Shown here piece after piece: positions 18,650 through 26,435 of a DNA stretch of 64,000 bases; the first letter of the stretch is position 1; every line of letters starts with the position of its first letter. The notes beneath the pieces were generated by a model. That model ran no database searches and was not told the origin of the DNA. It saw nothing but the letters and a program-made list of their open reading frames with translations. This DNA is from Alphaproteobacteria bacterium (GTDB lineage Bacteria; Pseudomonadota; Alphaproteobacteria; Ferrovibrionales; Ferrovibrionaceae): NCBI GenBank assembly GCA_947473805.1, contig CANJGB010000005.1, forward strand, positions 62,001-126,000. Direction: 5' to 3'. The position numbers and the translations under genes were made by a program.

Positions 18650-18659
18650 AAGCTTCTAC
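18646..18659. repeat. 14-bp perfect palindrome spanning two convergent stop codons
   Basis: GTAGAAGCTTCTAC contains the TAG stop of the plus-strand permease (18647-18649) and the TAG stop of the minus-strand methyltransferase (18656-18658), placed symmetrically. It could form a small bidirectional hairpin at both mRNA ends. There is no U-tract. Confidence 0.6.
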
Positions 18660-19498
18660 ACTTCCTTCAGCAGCCAGAGGCTGGCTTCGAAACTGCCGGG
18701 TACGAATGGCAGTTTCGACGCGGCACAGACCGCGAAGCGCGCCGGCATGCGCGTCACCACATAGCGGCTGGAAAAGACGGGGCGGAAGCCGCCACCGCCC
18801 ATCAAGGCAGCCACGCCCTGCTGTTCATTGTAGCCGCGCCAGTCCCAGCCCATCGGATAGTCGTCGGGCAGGAAGATGTCGTGGAAGTGCACCATGACGC
18901 CGCGCGGCAGTTCGGGCAGGAAATTGTTGAGCAGGACGTCGACATCGCTGCCCGGCACCAGGATGTGGCTGGAATCGATGAAAACGAAATCGCCCGCCTC
19001 GAGCCCCGCAAATGGATCGAGCCCGGCCTGGGCGAGCGGGAGCGCGACATGCTCGATGCGCAGACCGGCGAGATCGGCGCGCGGTTTCGGGTCGATCACG
19101 ATGTGGCGGCATTCGTAATTCTCGTCACGGGCCGCGCGCGCCATGAAGCGCGTTGAGTGGCCGCCGCCGATTTCGACGATGCGCCGGGGCCGCAGCGCCC
19201 GCACCATGGTGTAGGCCATGGCGCCATCGAGACGGGGAAACCACATTTGTTCCCAGCGCGGCGCAGGCGCCGGTTCATGACCGATGGCCGTCAACGCATC
19301 GCGATAGCGCTCCATGGTTTCCAGCCAGACGTCGAAGCCAGGCTCGGCCTTTTTGAAGCGCGCCTCGAGCGAGGGGAAGCGGCCGCGAAACCCGGCGCGG
19401 GGCAGGGTGTCGGCATGGCGATAGGGTATGAAGAATCCCTGTGGCGTCGGGCCGATCAGGGTGGCCAGGCCCATGCGCAGTCGCCGCCAGAAACTCAT
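18656..19498 (-). CDS. Class I SAM-dependent methyltransferase
   Basis: This 280-residue protein has the SAM-binding motif RIVEIGGGHSTRFMARAARD at about 103-122. An acidic motif follows (HIVIDPKPRADL), then GDFVFIDSSH and a conserved VHFHDIFLPDDYP. The ATG at 19498 overlaps the stop of the MBL-fold gene (ATGA), which sets the start. The substrate is unknown. This class is common near polysaccharide genes. It is co-translated with the upstream metallo-hydrolase. Confidence 0.75.
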   Translation of the reverse strand: MSFWRRLRMGLATLIGPTPQGFFIPYRHADTLPRAGFRGRFPSLEARFKKAEPGFDVWLETMERYRDALTAIGHEPAPAPRWEQMWFPRLDGAMAYTMVRALRPRRIVEIGGGHSTRFMARAARDENYECRHIVIDPKPRADLAGLRIEHVALPLAQAGLDPFAGLEAGDFVFIDSSHILVPGSDVDVLLNNFLPELPRGVMVHFHDIFLPDDYPMGWDWRGYNEQQGVAALMGGGGFRPVFSSRYVVTRMPARFAVCAASKLPFVPGSFEASLWLLKEV

Positions 19499-20325
19499 GG
19501 GTGCAGGACCATGCCTTCGCGGGCAACGACCGAGCCCGGGCGCGCCGCCGTGATATCGAGGGCCACGCGGTCCATGAAGTCGTCGTTGTGGTCGGGATCG
19601 TGGTGGAAGGCGACGAAGGTCTTGGCGCCGGCCGCGTTGCACACGTCAACACCAGCCTTCCAGGTCGAGTGGCCCCAGCCCTTGCGGGTGGCATATTCGG
19701 CGTCAGTGTACATGGCGTCGTAGATCACGATGTCGGCCCCTTCGATCAGGTCGACAATATTAGCATCCAGCTGGCCTTCCACGTGCTCCGTATCGGTCAG
19801 GTAGCAGATCGACTTACCCTGGAAGTCGACACGGTAGCCGGTCGCGCCATTGGGATGGTTCAGCGGCGCAGTGCGCAAGGTCACGCCGGGCGCGGGGTGC
19901 AGCGTCTCGCCGCAAATGAAGTCGTCGAAACTGACCTTGGCGGCAAAGAATGACGGCGGGATCGGAAACAGGGGCGCCGCCATCATCTGGCACATGGTGT
20001 CGTGCAGGTTGGTCTGCGGCGCCAGGTTGCCGGCGTGCAGACGGAAGGTGCTGCGCTTGTCGAACAGCGGTGCGAAGAACGGCATGCCGCAGACATGGTC
20101 GAAATGGGCATGGGTGAAATAGATGTCGGCATCCTGGCCGCCCTGGGCGATGAGTTCGCGGCCCAGATAGCGCAGGCCGGTGCCGCCATCGAAAATCATC
20201 AGGTGATCGCCGCAGCGAATTTCGAGGCACGACGTATTGCCGCCGTACCGGACCACATCTTCCGACGAGCAGGCGATGCTGCCGCGGACGCCCCAGAACC
20301 TCACATGGAAGTCGAGATTGGCCAT
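19495..20325 (-). CDS. MBL-fold metallo-hydrolase
   Basis: This is a metallo-beta-lactamase-fold hydrolase of 276 residues. The metal-binding motif is FTHAHFDHVCGM at about 70-81; later ligands are in LNHPNGA, TDTEHVEG and FHHDPDHNDD. The opening FWGVRGSIACSSEDVVRYGG and GGNTSCLEI mark the PhnP/RNase-Z-like subgroup, often phosphodiesterases. ATG 20325 was chosen because GVRGS normally lies close to the start. Its stop overlaps the downstream methyltransferase, and it diverges from the crotonase gene. Confidence 0.75.
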   Translation of the reverse strand: MANLDFHVRFWGVRGSIACSSEDVVRYGGNTSCLEIRCGDHLMIFDGGTGLRYLGRELIAQGGQDADIYFTHAHFDHVCGMPFFAPLFDKRSTFRLHAGNLAPQTNLHDTMCQMMAAPLFPIPPSFFAAKVSFDDFICGETLHPAPGVTLRTAPLNHPNGATGYRVDFQGKSICYLTDTEHVEGQLDANIVDLIEGADIVIYDAMYTDAEYATRKGWGHSTWKAGVDVCNAAGAKTFVAFHHDPDHNDDFMDRVALDITAARPGSVVAREGMVLHP

Positions 20326-20387
20326 TTTCACTCGCCGGCGGCCTGTCGCCGCCTGTTCGATAGGTGCCATGCCGGATACACTGCCGC

Positions 20388-20415
20388 CCGACAAAACGGC
20401 CACATCAGCTATAAC
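20388..20415 (+). promoter_or_regulatory. Possible promoter of the crotonase gene
   Basis: CCGACA (20388-20393) and TATAAC (20410-20415) are 16 bp apart, 23 bp before the ATG at 20439. The -10 is good and the -35 is moderate. Confidence 0.35.
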
Positions 20416-20438
20416 GCTTCGATATACAACAAACTGCT

Positions 20439-21197
20439 ATGTCCATAGGCTTTATATTAGACGTGACGGGCGGGGGCGCAACCCTCACGCTCAACCGCCC
20501 CGACAAGGCCAATGCGCTGGATCTCGACGATCTGCGGGCGATGGAAGCTGCGCTTCGGGGCCTGGCCTCGAACCCGGACCTGCGCAGCCTGGTGCTGACG
20601 GGGGCGGGGCGACACTTCTGCTCCGGCGTGAACATCCTGGCCGTCGCCTCCGACCATGACTGGACCGACAACCCGATCGGGCGCGTGGCCGACCTGATCG
20701 ACAGCCTGGCCATCCCGACGCTGTGCGCCTTCAATGGCGAGGTGTTTGGCGGCGGCGTCGACCTGGCACTGGCCTGCGATTTTCGCCTGGGTGTCGAGGG
20801 CATGAAATGTTTCGCGCCGCCGGCCCGCCTCGGTATCCAGTATCCAACCGGCGGGCTTGAGCGCGCGGCGACGCGGCTGGGGCCGGGCGGCGCCAAGCGG
20901 TTATTTCTCGCGCTCGAGACGCTTGATGCGGCCGAACTGCTGCGCCTCGGTTTTCTCGACTGGCTGGTGCCCGCCGACCAGATCGCGTCGCGCGCAGCGC
21001 AGTGGGCCGCGACCATTGCCGGCCTGGCGCCGCTGGCCGTTCAGGGCATGAAGCGGACGATCAACGAGGCTGCCGCCGGCCGGCTTGATCGTGCGGCCGC
21101 GGACGCACGCTTCGTTGCCGGTTTCAGATCGGCGGATTACCAGGAAGGCCGGCGCGCCATGGCGGAGAAACGCACGCCCGATTTCAAGGGGCGCTAG
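20439..21197 (+). CDS. Enoyl-CoA hydratase/isomerase (crotonase) family protein
   Basis: This 252-residue crotonase-fold protein has the first oxyanion-hole segment GRHFCSGVNI (~57-66) and the second at NGEVFGGGVDLALACDFRL (~97-115). The two usual hydratase Glu positions appear altered: the first reads Asp (GGGVDLA) and the second is Ala (PPARLGIQYP). Hydratase activity is therefore doubtful; isomerase, hydrolase or another acyl-CoA activity is possible. Its stop shares CTAG with the convergent response regulator. Confidence 0.75.
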   Translation: MSIGFILDVTGGGATLTLNRPDKANALDLDDLRAMEAALRGLASNPDLRSLVLTGAGRHFCSGVNILAVASDHDWTDNPIGRVADLIDSLAIPTLCAFNGEVFGGGVDLALACDFRLGVEGMKCFAPPARLGIQYPTGGLERAATRLGPGGAKRLFLALETLDAAELLRLGFLDWLVPADQIASRAAQWAATIAGLAPLAVQGMKRTINEAAAGRLDRAAADARFVAGFRSADYQEGRRAMAEKRTPDFKGR

Positions 21198-21883
21198 CGC
21201 GCCAGCTTGTAGCCGCCGGGTCCGGTCAACAGCAGCTGGGCCGCCGCTGGATCGCGTTCGATCTTCTGCCGCAGGCGATAGATGTGGGTCTCCAGCGTGT
21301 GTGTATCGACGCCGGCATTGTAGCCCCAGACTTCGGCCAGCAGCACGTCGCGCGCGATGGTCTTGCCGCCGGCGCGATACAGGAATTTCAGGATCGCCGC
21401 TTCCTTCTCGGTGAGGCGGATCTTTCGGCCGCGCTCTTCGTCGAGCAGCATCTTGGCGCTGGGGCGGAATGAATAGGGGCCGATGGCAAATACAGCGTCA
21501 TCGCTCTGCTCATGCTGGCGCAGCTGCGCGCGCACGCGGGCCAGCAGCACGCCCAACTTGAACGGTTTGGCGACATAGTCGTTGGCGCCCGCCTCGAGGC
21601 CGAGGATCGTGTCGGCATCGCCATCGGCGCCGGTCAGCATGATGATGGGCGCGCGGATGCCGGCCCGGCGCAGCAGGCGGCAGAGTTCGCGTCCGTCCAT
21701 GTCGGGCAGGCCGACATCGAGCAGCAACAGGTCGAAGCCGCCGGTCTTGGTGGCGTCGAGGGCGGCGGCGGCGGTCGGCGCCTGATGGGTGGCGAACTCG
21801 CCGCGCAGTTCCAGCTGCTCGGCCAGCGCCTCGCGCAGCGCGCTGTCGTCATCGACCAGGAGGATGCGTTTACCGGTGCTCAT
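21194..21883 (-). CDS. OmpR-family response regulator (orphan)
   Basis: This 229-residue two-component regulator has a receiver domain at 1-120. The acidic pocket is LLVDDD, the phosphorylation site is the Asp in LLLLDVGLPDMDG (~54), and the Lys is in VAKPF. The C-terminal winged helix ends VDTHTLETHIYRLRQKIE and GPGGYKLAR. No histidine kinase gene adjoins it, so its partner is elsewhere. It is divergent from ribA (77 bp) and convergent with the crotonase. Confidence 0.88.
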   Translation of the reverse strand: MSTGKRILLVDDDSALREALAEQLELRGEFATHQAPTAAAALDATKTGGFDLLLLDVGLPDMDGRELCRLLRRAGIRAPIIMLTGADGDADTILGLEAGANDYVAKPFKLGVLLARVRAQLRQHEQSDDAVFAIGPYSFRPSAKMLLDEERGRKIRLTEKEAAILKFLYRAGGKTIARDVLLAEVWGYNAGVDTHTLETHIYRLRQKIERDPAAAQLLLTGPGGYKLAR

Positions 21884-21960
21884 GGGACGGTGGTTATACC
21901 CGATCCGTCCGATGCCGCGCACCCCTTGCGGGCATCGGGCCGGCGGCGTACAGGAACGCC

Positions 21961-23091
21961 ATGTCTGAGCAGGAATTGCCAAACGGGGCGGCCAACGCAC
22001 AACGGATGCTGGTCGCCGTGGACCGCGCCGTGGCCGAATTCCGGCGTGGCCGGCCGGTTGGTTTCCAGGACGCAGGCGGCACGGTTCTAGCGGTGGCGGC
22101 GGAGGGTCTGAGCGCCGCCATGCTCGACCGGCTGCGCGGCCTGGGCGCGCCGCGCCTGGTTCTGACCCGCGAGCGCGCGGCTGTCCTGCGTGTGCGAACG
22201 GCAGGTACCGATCCCGTTCTGGTGCCGGTAGGGCCGGACATGACGGCAGACGACATTGCCGGCTTGGCGGATGCCACCCAGGATCTCGCAAGGCCCCTGC
22301 GTGGCCCCTATACGGCTTTGCGCGAAGCGCCGCCGTCTGGCAGCCACGCCGCCATCGTGCTGGCCAAACTGGCCCAGCTGCTGCCCGGGGTGGTCGGGCT
22401 GGCAATAGGGCCCCGGGAACTGGCGCAAATGCAGGCGAGCGATGACGTACTGGCCCTACCTACAACCTGGGTGGAAACGCACGCTGACCGCGCGGCGGCC
22501 AGCCTGACCATCGTGACGCAGGCCCGCGTTCCGCTGGCTGATGCCGAAGACACGCGCATCCTGGTGTTCCGGCCTGGCGACGGCGGCATCGAGCATCTGG
22601 CCATTATCGTCGGCGATCCGCAGCCCGGTGCGCTGCCGGCAGCGCTGGTGCGGCTGCATTCGGAATGTTTTACCGGTGATCTGCTGGGTTCGCTGCGTTG
22701 CGATTGCGGCGAGCAGCTGCGGGGCGCCATCCAGATCATGCGAAGTGCCGGCAGCGGCATCCTGCTGTACCTGGCGCAGGAGGGCCGTGGCATCGGGCTG
22801 GTCAACAAGCTCAGGGCCTACCGGTTGCAGGACCAGGGCTTCGACACGGTCGAGGCCAATGAGCGGCTGGGATTCGGCGCGGATGAGCGGCTGTTTCGGC
22901 CGGCGGCCGAGATGCTGCGCCTGCTGGGGCACCAACAGGTGCGGTTGTTGACCAACAACCCCGGAAAAGTCGCGGGGTTGCAGGATTTCGGGATCGAGGT
23001 TGTCGAGCGCGTCGGTCACGCCTTTCCGGCCAATGTACATAACGAGGCCTATCTCGAAACCAAGAAGAGGAAGTCCGGGCATTTCCTGTAG
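21961..23091 (+). CDS. ribA: GTP cyclohydrolase II with degenerate RibB-like N-terminal domain
   Basis: This is the first enzyme of riboflavin synthesis, 376 residues. The catalytic domain (~180-376) shows the zinc site CFTGDLLGSLRCDCG and the GTP/catalytic blocks YLAQEGRGIGLVNKL and NERLGFGADER. The first ~175 residues look like a decayed dihydroxybutanone-phosphate synthase (RibB). AVDRAVAEFRRGRPVGFQDAG resembles its opening, but the acidic DDEDRENEGDL motif is missing. That half is probably structural. Two GCCCTAC words lie inside the gene. Confidence 0.85.
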   Translation: MSEQELPNGAANAQRMLVAVDRAVAEFRRGRPVGFQDAGGTVLAVAAEGLSAAMLDRLRGLGAPRLVLTRERAAVLRVRTAGTDPVLVPVGPDMTADDIAGLADATQDLARPLRGPYTALREAPPSGSHAAIVLAKLAQLLPGVVGLAIGPRELAQMQASDDVLALPTTWVETHADRAAASLTIVTQARVPLADAEDTRILVFRPGDGGIEHLAIIVGDPQPGALPAALVRLHSECFTGDLLGSLRCDCGEQLRGAIQIMRSAGSGILLYLAQEGRGIGLVNKLRAYRLQDQGFDTVEANERLGFGADERLFRPAAEMLRLLGHQQVRLLTNNPGKVAGLQDFGIEVVERVGHAFPANVHNEAYLETKKRKSGHFL

Positions 23092-23201
23092 CGCCCGGCA
23101 AATCTTGCCTGGCAGAGACGTGGGCCGGGGCTGAAAACTGAGGGAATCCGAGGCTCCTTCAGTGGCGCGTTTTCTGCAGCTAGATCAGCAGGAGTGCGCA
23201 G

Positions 23202-23642
23202 ATGTCCATCAGTCCGACGACCGCAATTGCCCCCATCCCCGATAGAGCGAAGCCGGAGGCGACGGCCGAAACGTCGCTGTTCGGTCCTGCAGGCTTCAGC
23301 TTCAAGGCGCTGGTTGACACGCTCAACCCCCTGCAGCACCTGCCGGTCGTTTCGACGGTTTACCGGGAGTCGACCGGCGAAAGCATTGGCGCCATACCGC
23401 GGCTGCTGGGCGGCGGATTGTTCGGCGGCATTGTCGGGCTGATCGGTTCGGCCATCAACCTGGTGGTGGAGGGCCTGACCGGCAAGGATATTGGCGAGCA
23501 CGTCGCTGCCGCCTTTGGACCCGGCGAAAGTAGTCCCGATTCAACGGTAGCGCATCGGAACTACGCCACCGAGCGCTACCAGCAGGCAGCTACTTTATCT
23601 GCGGAAGAGATAGATAAAATGCGCGGCTACATGGTCAGCTGA
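23202..23642 (+). CDS. Conserved alphaproteobacterial protein of unknown function
   Basis: This 146-residue protein has AGGAG ten bases before the ATG. Residues ~36-55 read LVDTLNPLQHLPVVSTVYRE, and GGGLFGGIVGLIGSAINLVV (~70-89) is a glycine-rich hydrophobic stretch. I have seen the LNPLQHxPVVSTxYR pattern in other alphaproteobacterial hypotheticals, but no function is known to me. The glycine zipper-like segment suggests membrane association. The gene stands alone between ribA and the transpeptidase. Confidence 0.6.
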   Translation: MSISPTTAIAPIPDRAKPEATAETSLFGPAGFSFKALVDTLNPLQHLPVVSTVYRESTGESIGAIPRLLGGGLFGGIVGLIGSAINLVVEGLTGKDIGEHVAAAFGPGESSPDSTVAHRNYATERYQQAATLSAEEIDKMRGYMVS

Positions 23643-23690
23643 TCATCTGGTAGTGTTGCGAGAGTAGTTCTTTTCGCGGCAAGAATATCG

Positions 23691-24194
23691 ATGGCGGACG
23701 ACATTCATGTCTCTCCGAACGGGCACCTGCTCTTCCAGGGCAAGCCCTACCGTTGTGCGCTGGGACGTGGCGGCGTGCGTAGCGACAAGGTCGAAGGTGA
23801 CGGCGCGACGCCGGCGGGAAGCTGGCGACTGCGGAACCTGCTTTATCGAGCGGACCGGATCGCCAAGCCACATAGCCTTTTGGCAGCCGCGCCAATCGGA
23901 TCAAATGACGGCTGGTGCGACGATCCTGGCGACCCTGCCTATAACCAGCCTGTGATCCTGCCTTATGCCGCCCGTCACGAACGCCTGTGGCGCGACGATG
24001 GGCTGTACGACGTTGTCGCCGTTCTCGGTTATAACGACGACCCGCCGTTGCCCGGTCGCGGCAGCGCTATTTTTCTGCATGTCGCCCAACCGGATTATCG
24101 CTCGACCGAGGGGTGCGTGGCGCTGGCCATGCCCGACCTGCTGAGGGTCATCGCGCAATGCGGCCCTGAAACAAAGCTGGTCGTCAGCGACTAG
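23691..24194 (+). CDS. L,D-transpeptidase (YkuD) family protein
   Basis: This 167-residue YkuD-fold protein ends in the catalytic signature IFLHVAQPDYRSTEGCVALA (~125-144), with His and Cys. These enzymes make 3-3 cross-links or attach proteins in peptidoglycan. No signal peptide is visible, which is unusual for a periplasmic enzyme and is shared by a known cytosolic-looking subgroup. No clear ribosome-binding site precedes ATG 23691. Its stop shares CTAG with convergent yggS. Confidence 0.75.
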   Translation: MADDIHVSPNGHLLFQGKPYRCALGRGGVRSDKVEGDGATPAGSWRLRNLLYRADRIAKPHSLLAAAPIGSNDGWCDDPGDPAYNQPVILPYAARHERLWRDDGLYDVVAVLGYNDDPPLPGRGSAIFLHVAQPDYRSTEGCVALAMPDLLRVIAQCGPETKLVVSD

Positions 24195-24856
24195 GGCTGA
24201 GGTCGGGCGCCGAAGATGGCGGTGCCGACACGGACAAAGGTCGCGCCCTCGGCAATCGCGACTTTGTAATCGCCGCTCATCCCCATGCTGAGATGGGGCA
24301 GATCGTGGCGCATGGCGATTTCGCGCAGCATGGCGAAGTGCGGGCGGGGATCGGCATCGGCCGGCGGGATGCACATCAGTCCGATCACCGGCAGCTGCGC
24401 CCGGCATATCTCAATGAAGCGATCCGCGTCTTCGGGCAGGACGCCGGTCTTTTGGGGCTCGCGCCCGGTGTTCACCTGAATCAGACAATCGGGCCGGCGC
24501 TGCGTGCGCGCCATTTCCGCGACCAGTGCGGCAACGAGCTTTGGCCGATCGACAGTGTGGATGACATCGGCCAGGGCCACCGCCTCACGGACCTTGTTGG
24601 TCTGCAACGGGCCGATCAGATGGAGGCGCAGATCGGGCCAGCGCGGCCGCAGGTCAGGAAACTTCGCCGCCGCTTCCTGGACACGATTCTCGCCGAAATG
24701 CCGCTGGCCGGCAGCAAGCGTATCCAGCACAGCGGCCTGGTCATGGGTCTTGCTGACCGCGATAAGGGAAATCGTTGCGGGATCACGCCTAGCGGCAATG
24801 GCAGTATTGGCAAGATCGCGCCGAACAGTGTCGAGACCCGCGCTTATGTTACTCAT
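24191..24856 (-). CDS. yggS: PLP homeostasis protein, YggS/PROSC family
   Basis: This 221-residue protein binds pyridoxal 5'-phosphate and buffers vitamin B6 and amino-acid pools. The PLP Lys lies in ISLIAVSKTHDQAAV (~28-42). Other family blocks are FGENRVQEA, RLHLIGPLQTNKVR, IQVNTGREPQKTG and LSMGMSGDYKVAI. Length and start fit the family. It is separated from the porin upstream by a strong terminator, so it needs its own promoter just before 24856. Confidence 0.9.
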   Translation of the reverse strand: MSNISAGLDTVRRDLANTAIAARRDPATISLIAVSKTHDQAAVLDTLAAGQRHFGENRVQEAAAKFPDLRPRWPDLRLHLIGPLQTNKVREAVALADVIHTVDRPKLVAALVAEMARTQRRPDCLIQVNTGREPQKTGVLPEDADRFIEICRAQLPVIGLMCIPPADADPRPHFAMLREIAMRHDLPHLSMGMSGDYKVAIAEGATFVRVGTAIFGARPQP

Positions 24857-24879
24857 ACGAACAGCGTAGCGTTATGCAC

Positions 24880-24910
24880 AAAAGAAAAGGGGGCGGCAAA
24901 AGCCACCCCC
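24880..24910 (-). terminator. Intrinsic terminator of the porin gene
   Basis: On the minus strand GGGGGTGGC-TTTT-GCCGCCCCC forms a 9-bp stem with one G-T pair, followed by TTTTCTTTT. It lies 23 bp after the porin stop and isolates yggS from the porin message. Confidence 0.85.
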
Positions 24911-24933
24911 TTCCCCAACCGATCCTTGTGGGA

Positions 24934-26208
24934 TCAGAAGCCGACGCCAAGGCCGACGATGGCAGTGGTGCCCTTGTTGTCGACCGACGGGGCGGCCGTG
25001 CCCGACTTGTAGTCGAACTTCTCGTAGATCAGGCCGCCGATGGCCGCGACGCCCGGGCCCAGCAGGTAGCTGGTCGAGAGCATGTAAGCCCGCTTTTCGA
25101 CTTCGCCGCCGAGCAGCGAGTTCGACAGCGTCTCGTCGGAACCGCCCGTGACCGTCGCGGCGAAGCGCCACGCATCCAGGTCGTACGACACGCCCGCTTC
25201 CCACACGATGATGTCGAGCTTGTCGCGCGAGCCCGCGGCAAGCGCCGCACCAGCCACGTTGGTACTCTTGATATTGTACGGGGCGTAACGTAACGCGCCG
25301 CCAACCTTGAAGTCACCGAACGTCAGGATGCCGGACGCGGTACCGGCGAACTGCTGGCCATCGGCCACCACCGCCGTCGCCGCCGCCGTGCCGCCGAACA
25401 CCAGGCTGCCTTCCGGCTTTGCGGTCTCAACGGCGATCGCCGCCGACACACCCACATCGCCGAGCTTGCCGTTGTACTCGAGACCCACGTCGATGAAGTC
25501 GGCCAAGCCGGCACCCTGCGTCTGGGCGAACAACGACGGCGCGCCGCCGGTGGTGTTGTACTCGATCGCCCGCGGCATGTACGACACCGACAGATTGAAG
25601 CCCGAGAAGGTCGGCGACATCCAGTAGATCTTGTCGCCGTCCGACGTGGTGAAGCCGCCCAAGGTCGAGAAGTTCGCGCCGGCGTTGTTGCCGACGTTCG
25701 CACCGAGGCCGCCCGCCGCACCAACCGCCGTCTGCGGGTGGGTGATGAAGCCCTGCTCGTTGATCGACACCAGTTCGGTGTTACCGCCACGGATGGCGTT
25801 CGGCGCCGAACGGGTCAGCTCGCGAACCACCGGGTCGAACTTGCCGAGGATCACGCGGCCGAAGCTGCCGCGGAAATCGATCCAGGCTTCGTCGATCTGG
25901 TCGGCGTCGACGTCGGCTTCCAGTTCAATCTGGGCGCCGACCTGCAGGCCGTTGTCCAGCGTGGTGCTGCCCTTGAACTGGATTTCGCCGGTGGACGCGA
26001 AAGCGCGGCCACGGCGGTCGTAGCCGCCAGAGCGCGGAACAGTCGCTGTCGGCACCGGGATATCGTCTTTCTGGTTGAAGTTGTAGACGAAGAACGAACC
26101 CCAGTAGCCGCCAACGCTGAGGGTTACCGGCTTCGCCTGGGCGAAAGCCTCGCTGGTAAAGGCACCCGCGGCAACGATGGCCGAGGTGACGAGAAGCAGT
26201 TTCTTCAT
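24934..26208 (-). CDS. Outer-membrane porin (general, Gram-negative type)
   Basis: This 424-residue protein has signal peptide MKKLLLVTSAIVAAGAFTSE ending AFAQA, then alternating beta strands. VTLSVGGYWGSFFVYNFNQ opens the barrel. GSFGRVILGKFDPVVRELT matches the conserved strand and L3 region of alphaproteobacterial porins. It ends ATAIVGLGVGF with the C-terminal Phe needed for BAM insertion. ATG 26208 follows GGGA. It is monocistronic with a strong terminator. Confidence 0.88.
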   Translation of the reverse strand: MKKLLLVTSAIVAAGAFTSEAFAQAKPVTLSVGGYWGSFFVYNFNQKDDIPVPTATVPRSGGYDRRGRAFASTGEIQFKGSTTLDNGLQVGAQIELEADVDADQIDEAWIDFRGSFGRVILGKFDPVVRELTRSAPNAIRGGNTELVSINEQGFITHPQTAVGAAGGLGANVGNNAGANFSTLGGFTTSDGDKIYWMSPTFSGFNLSVSYMPRAIEYNTTGGAPSLFAQTQGAGLADFIDVGLEYNGKLGDVGVSAAIAVETAKPEGSLVFGGTAAATAVVADGQQFAGTASGILTFGDFKVGGALRYAPYNIKSTNVAGAALAAGSRDKLDIIVWEAGVSYDLDAWRFAATVTGGSDETLSNSLLGGEVEKRAYMLSTSYLLGPGVAAIGGLIYEKFDYKSGTAAPSVDNKGTTAIVGLGVGF

Positions 26209-26435
26209 GAAGTAGTCCCTTTCGGTGTTACGCCTGTGACGCTGAATGCCCCTAACAACCCCAGCGGCTCCAGCAAGTCGGGACAGATAATGAGAGGGCG
26301 CTCCACACCGGGCAACCGCAGAATGCCCAATTTTTGTCGTTTCCGGCTCATGTGTGGCGGCAAAGCCACAAGATTGTGCCGAAACGGTGCGGCCCGACGG
26401 CGGAAAAAAAGGCCGTGGCGACATAAACCACTGTA
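26209..26435. promoter_or_regulatory. Porin upstream region
   Basis: These 227 bp lie between the porin and the upstream minus-strand methyltransferase. On the minus strand the methyltransferase stop is followed by a weak GTGG...CCAC hairpin and a run of seven T. A perfect TGTGGC...GCCACA hairpin (26353-26370) follows. The porin promoter is not obvious. The 5' leader may be long, which would fit post-transcriptional control. Confidence 0.35.

Noticed and set aside
23092-23201. Possible small RNA or riboswitch between ribA and the next gene
   Set aside because: Short imperfect repeats (ACTGA...TCAGT) are present but no known RNA motif or terminator; no FMN-riboswitch-like conserved blocks.
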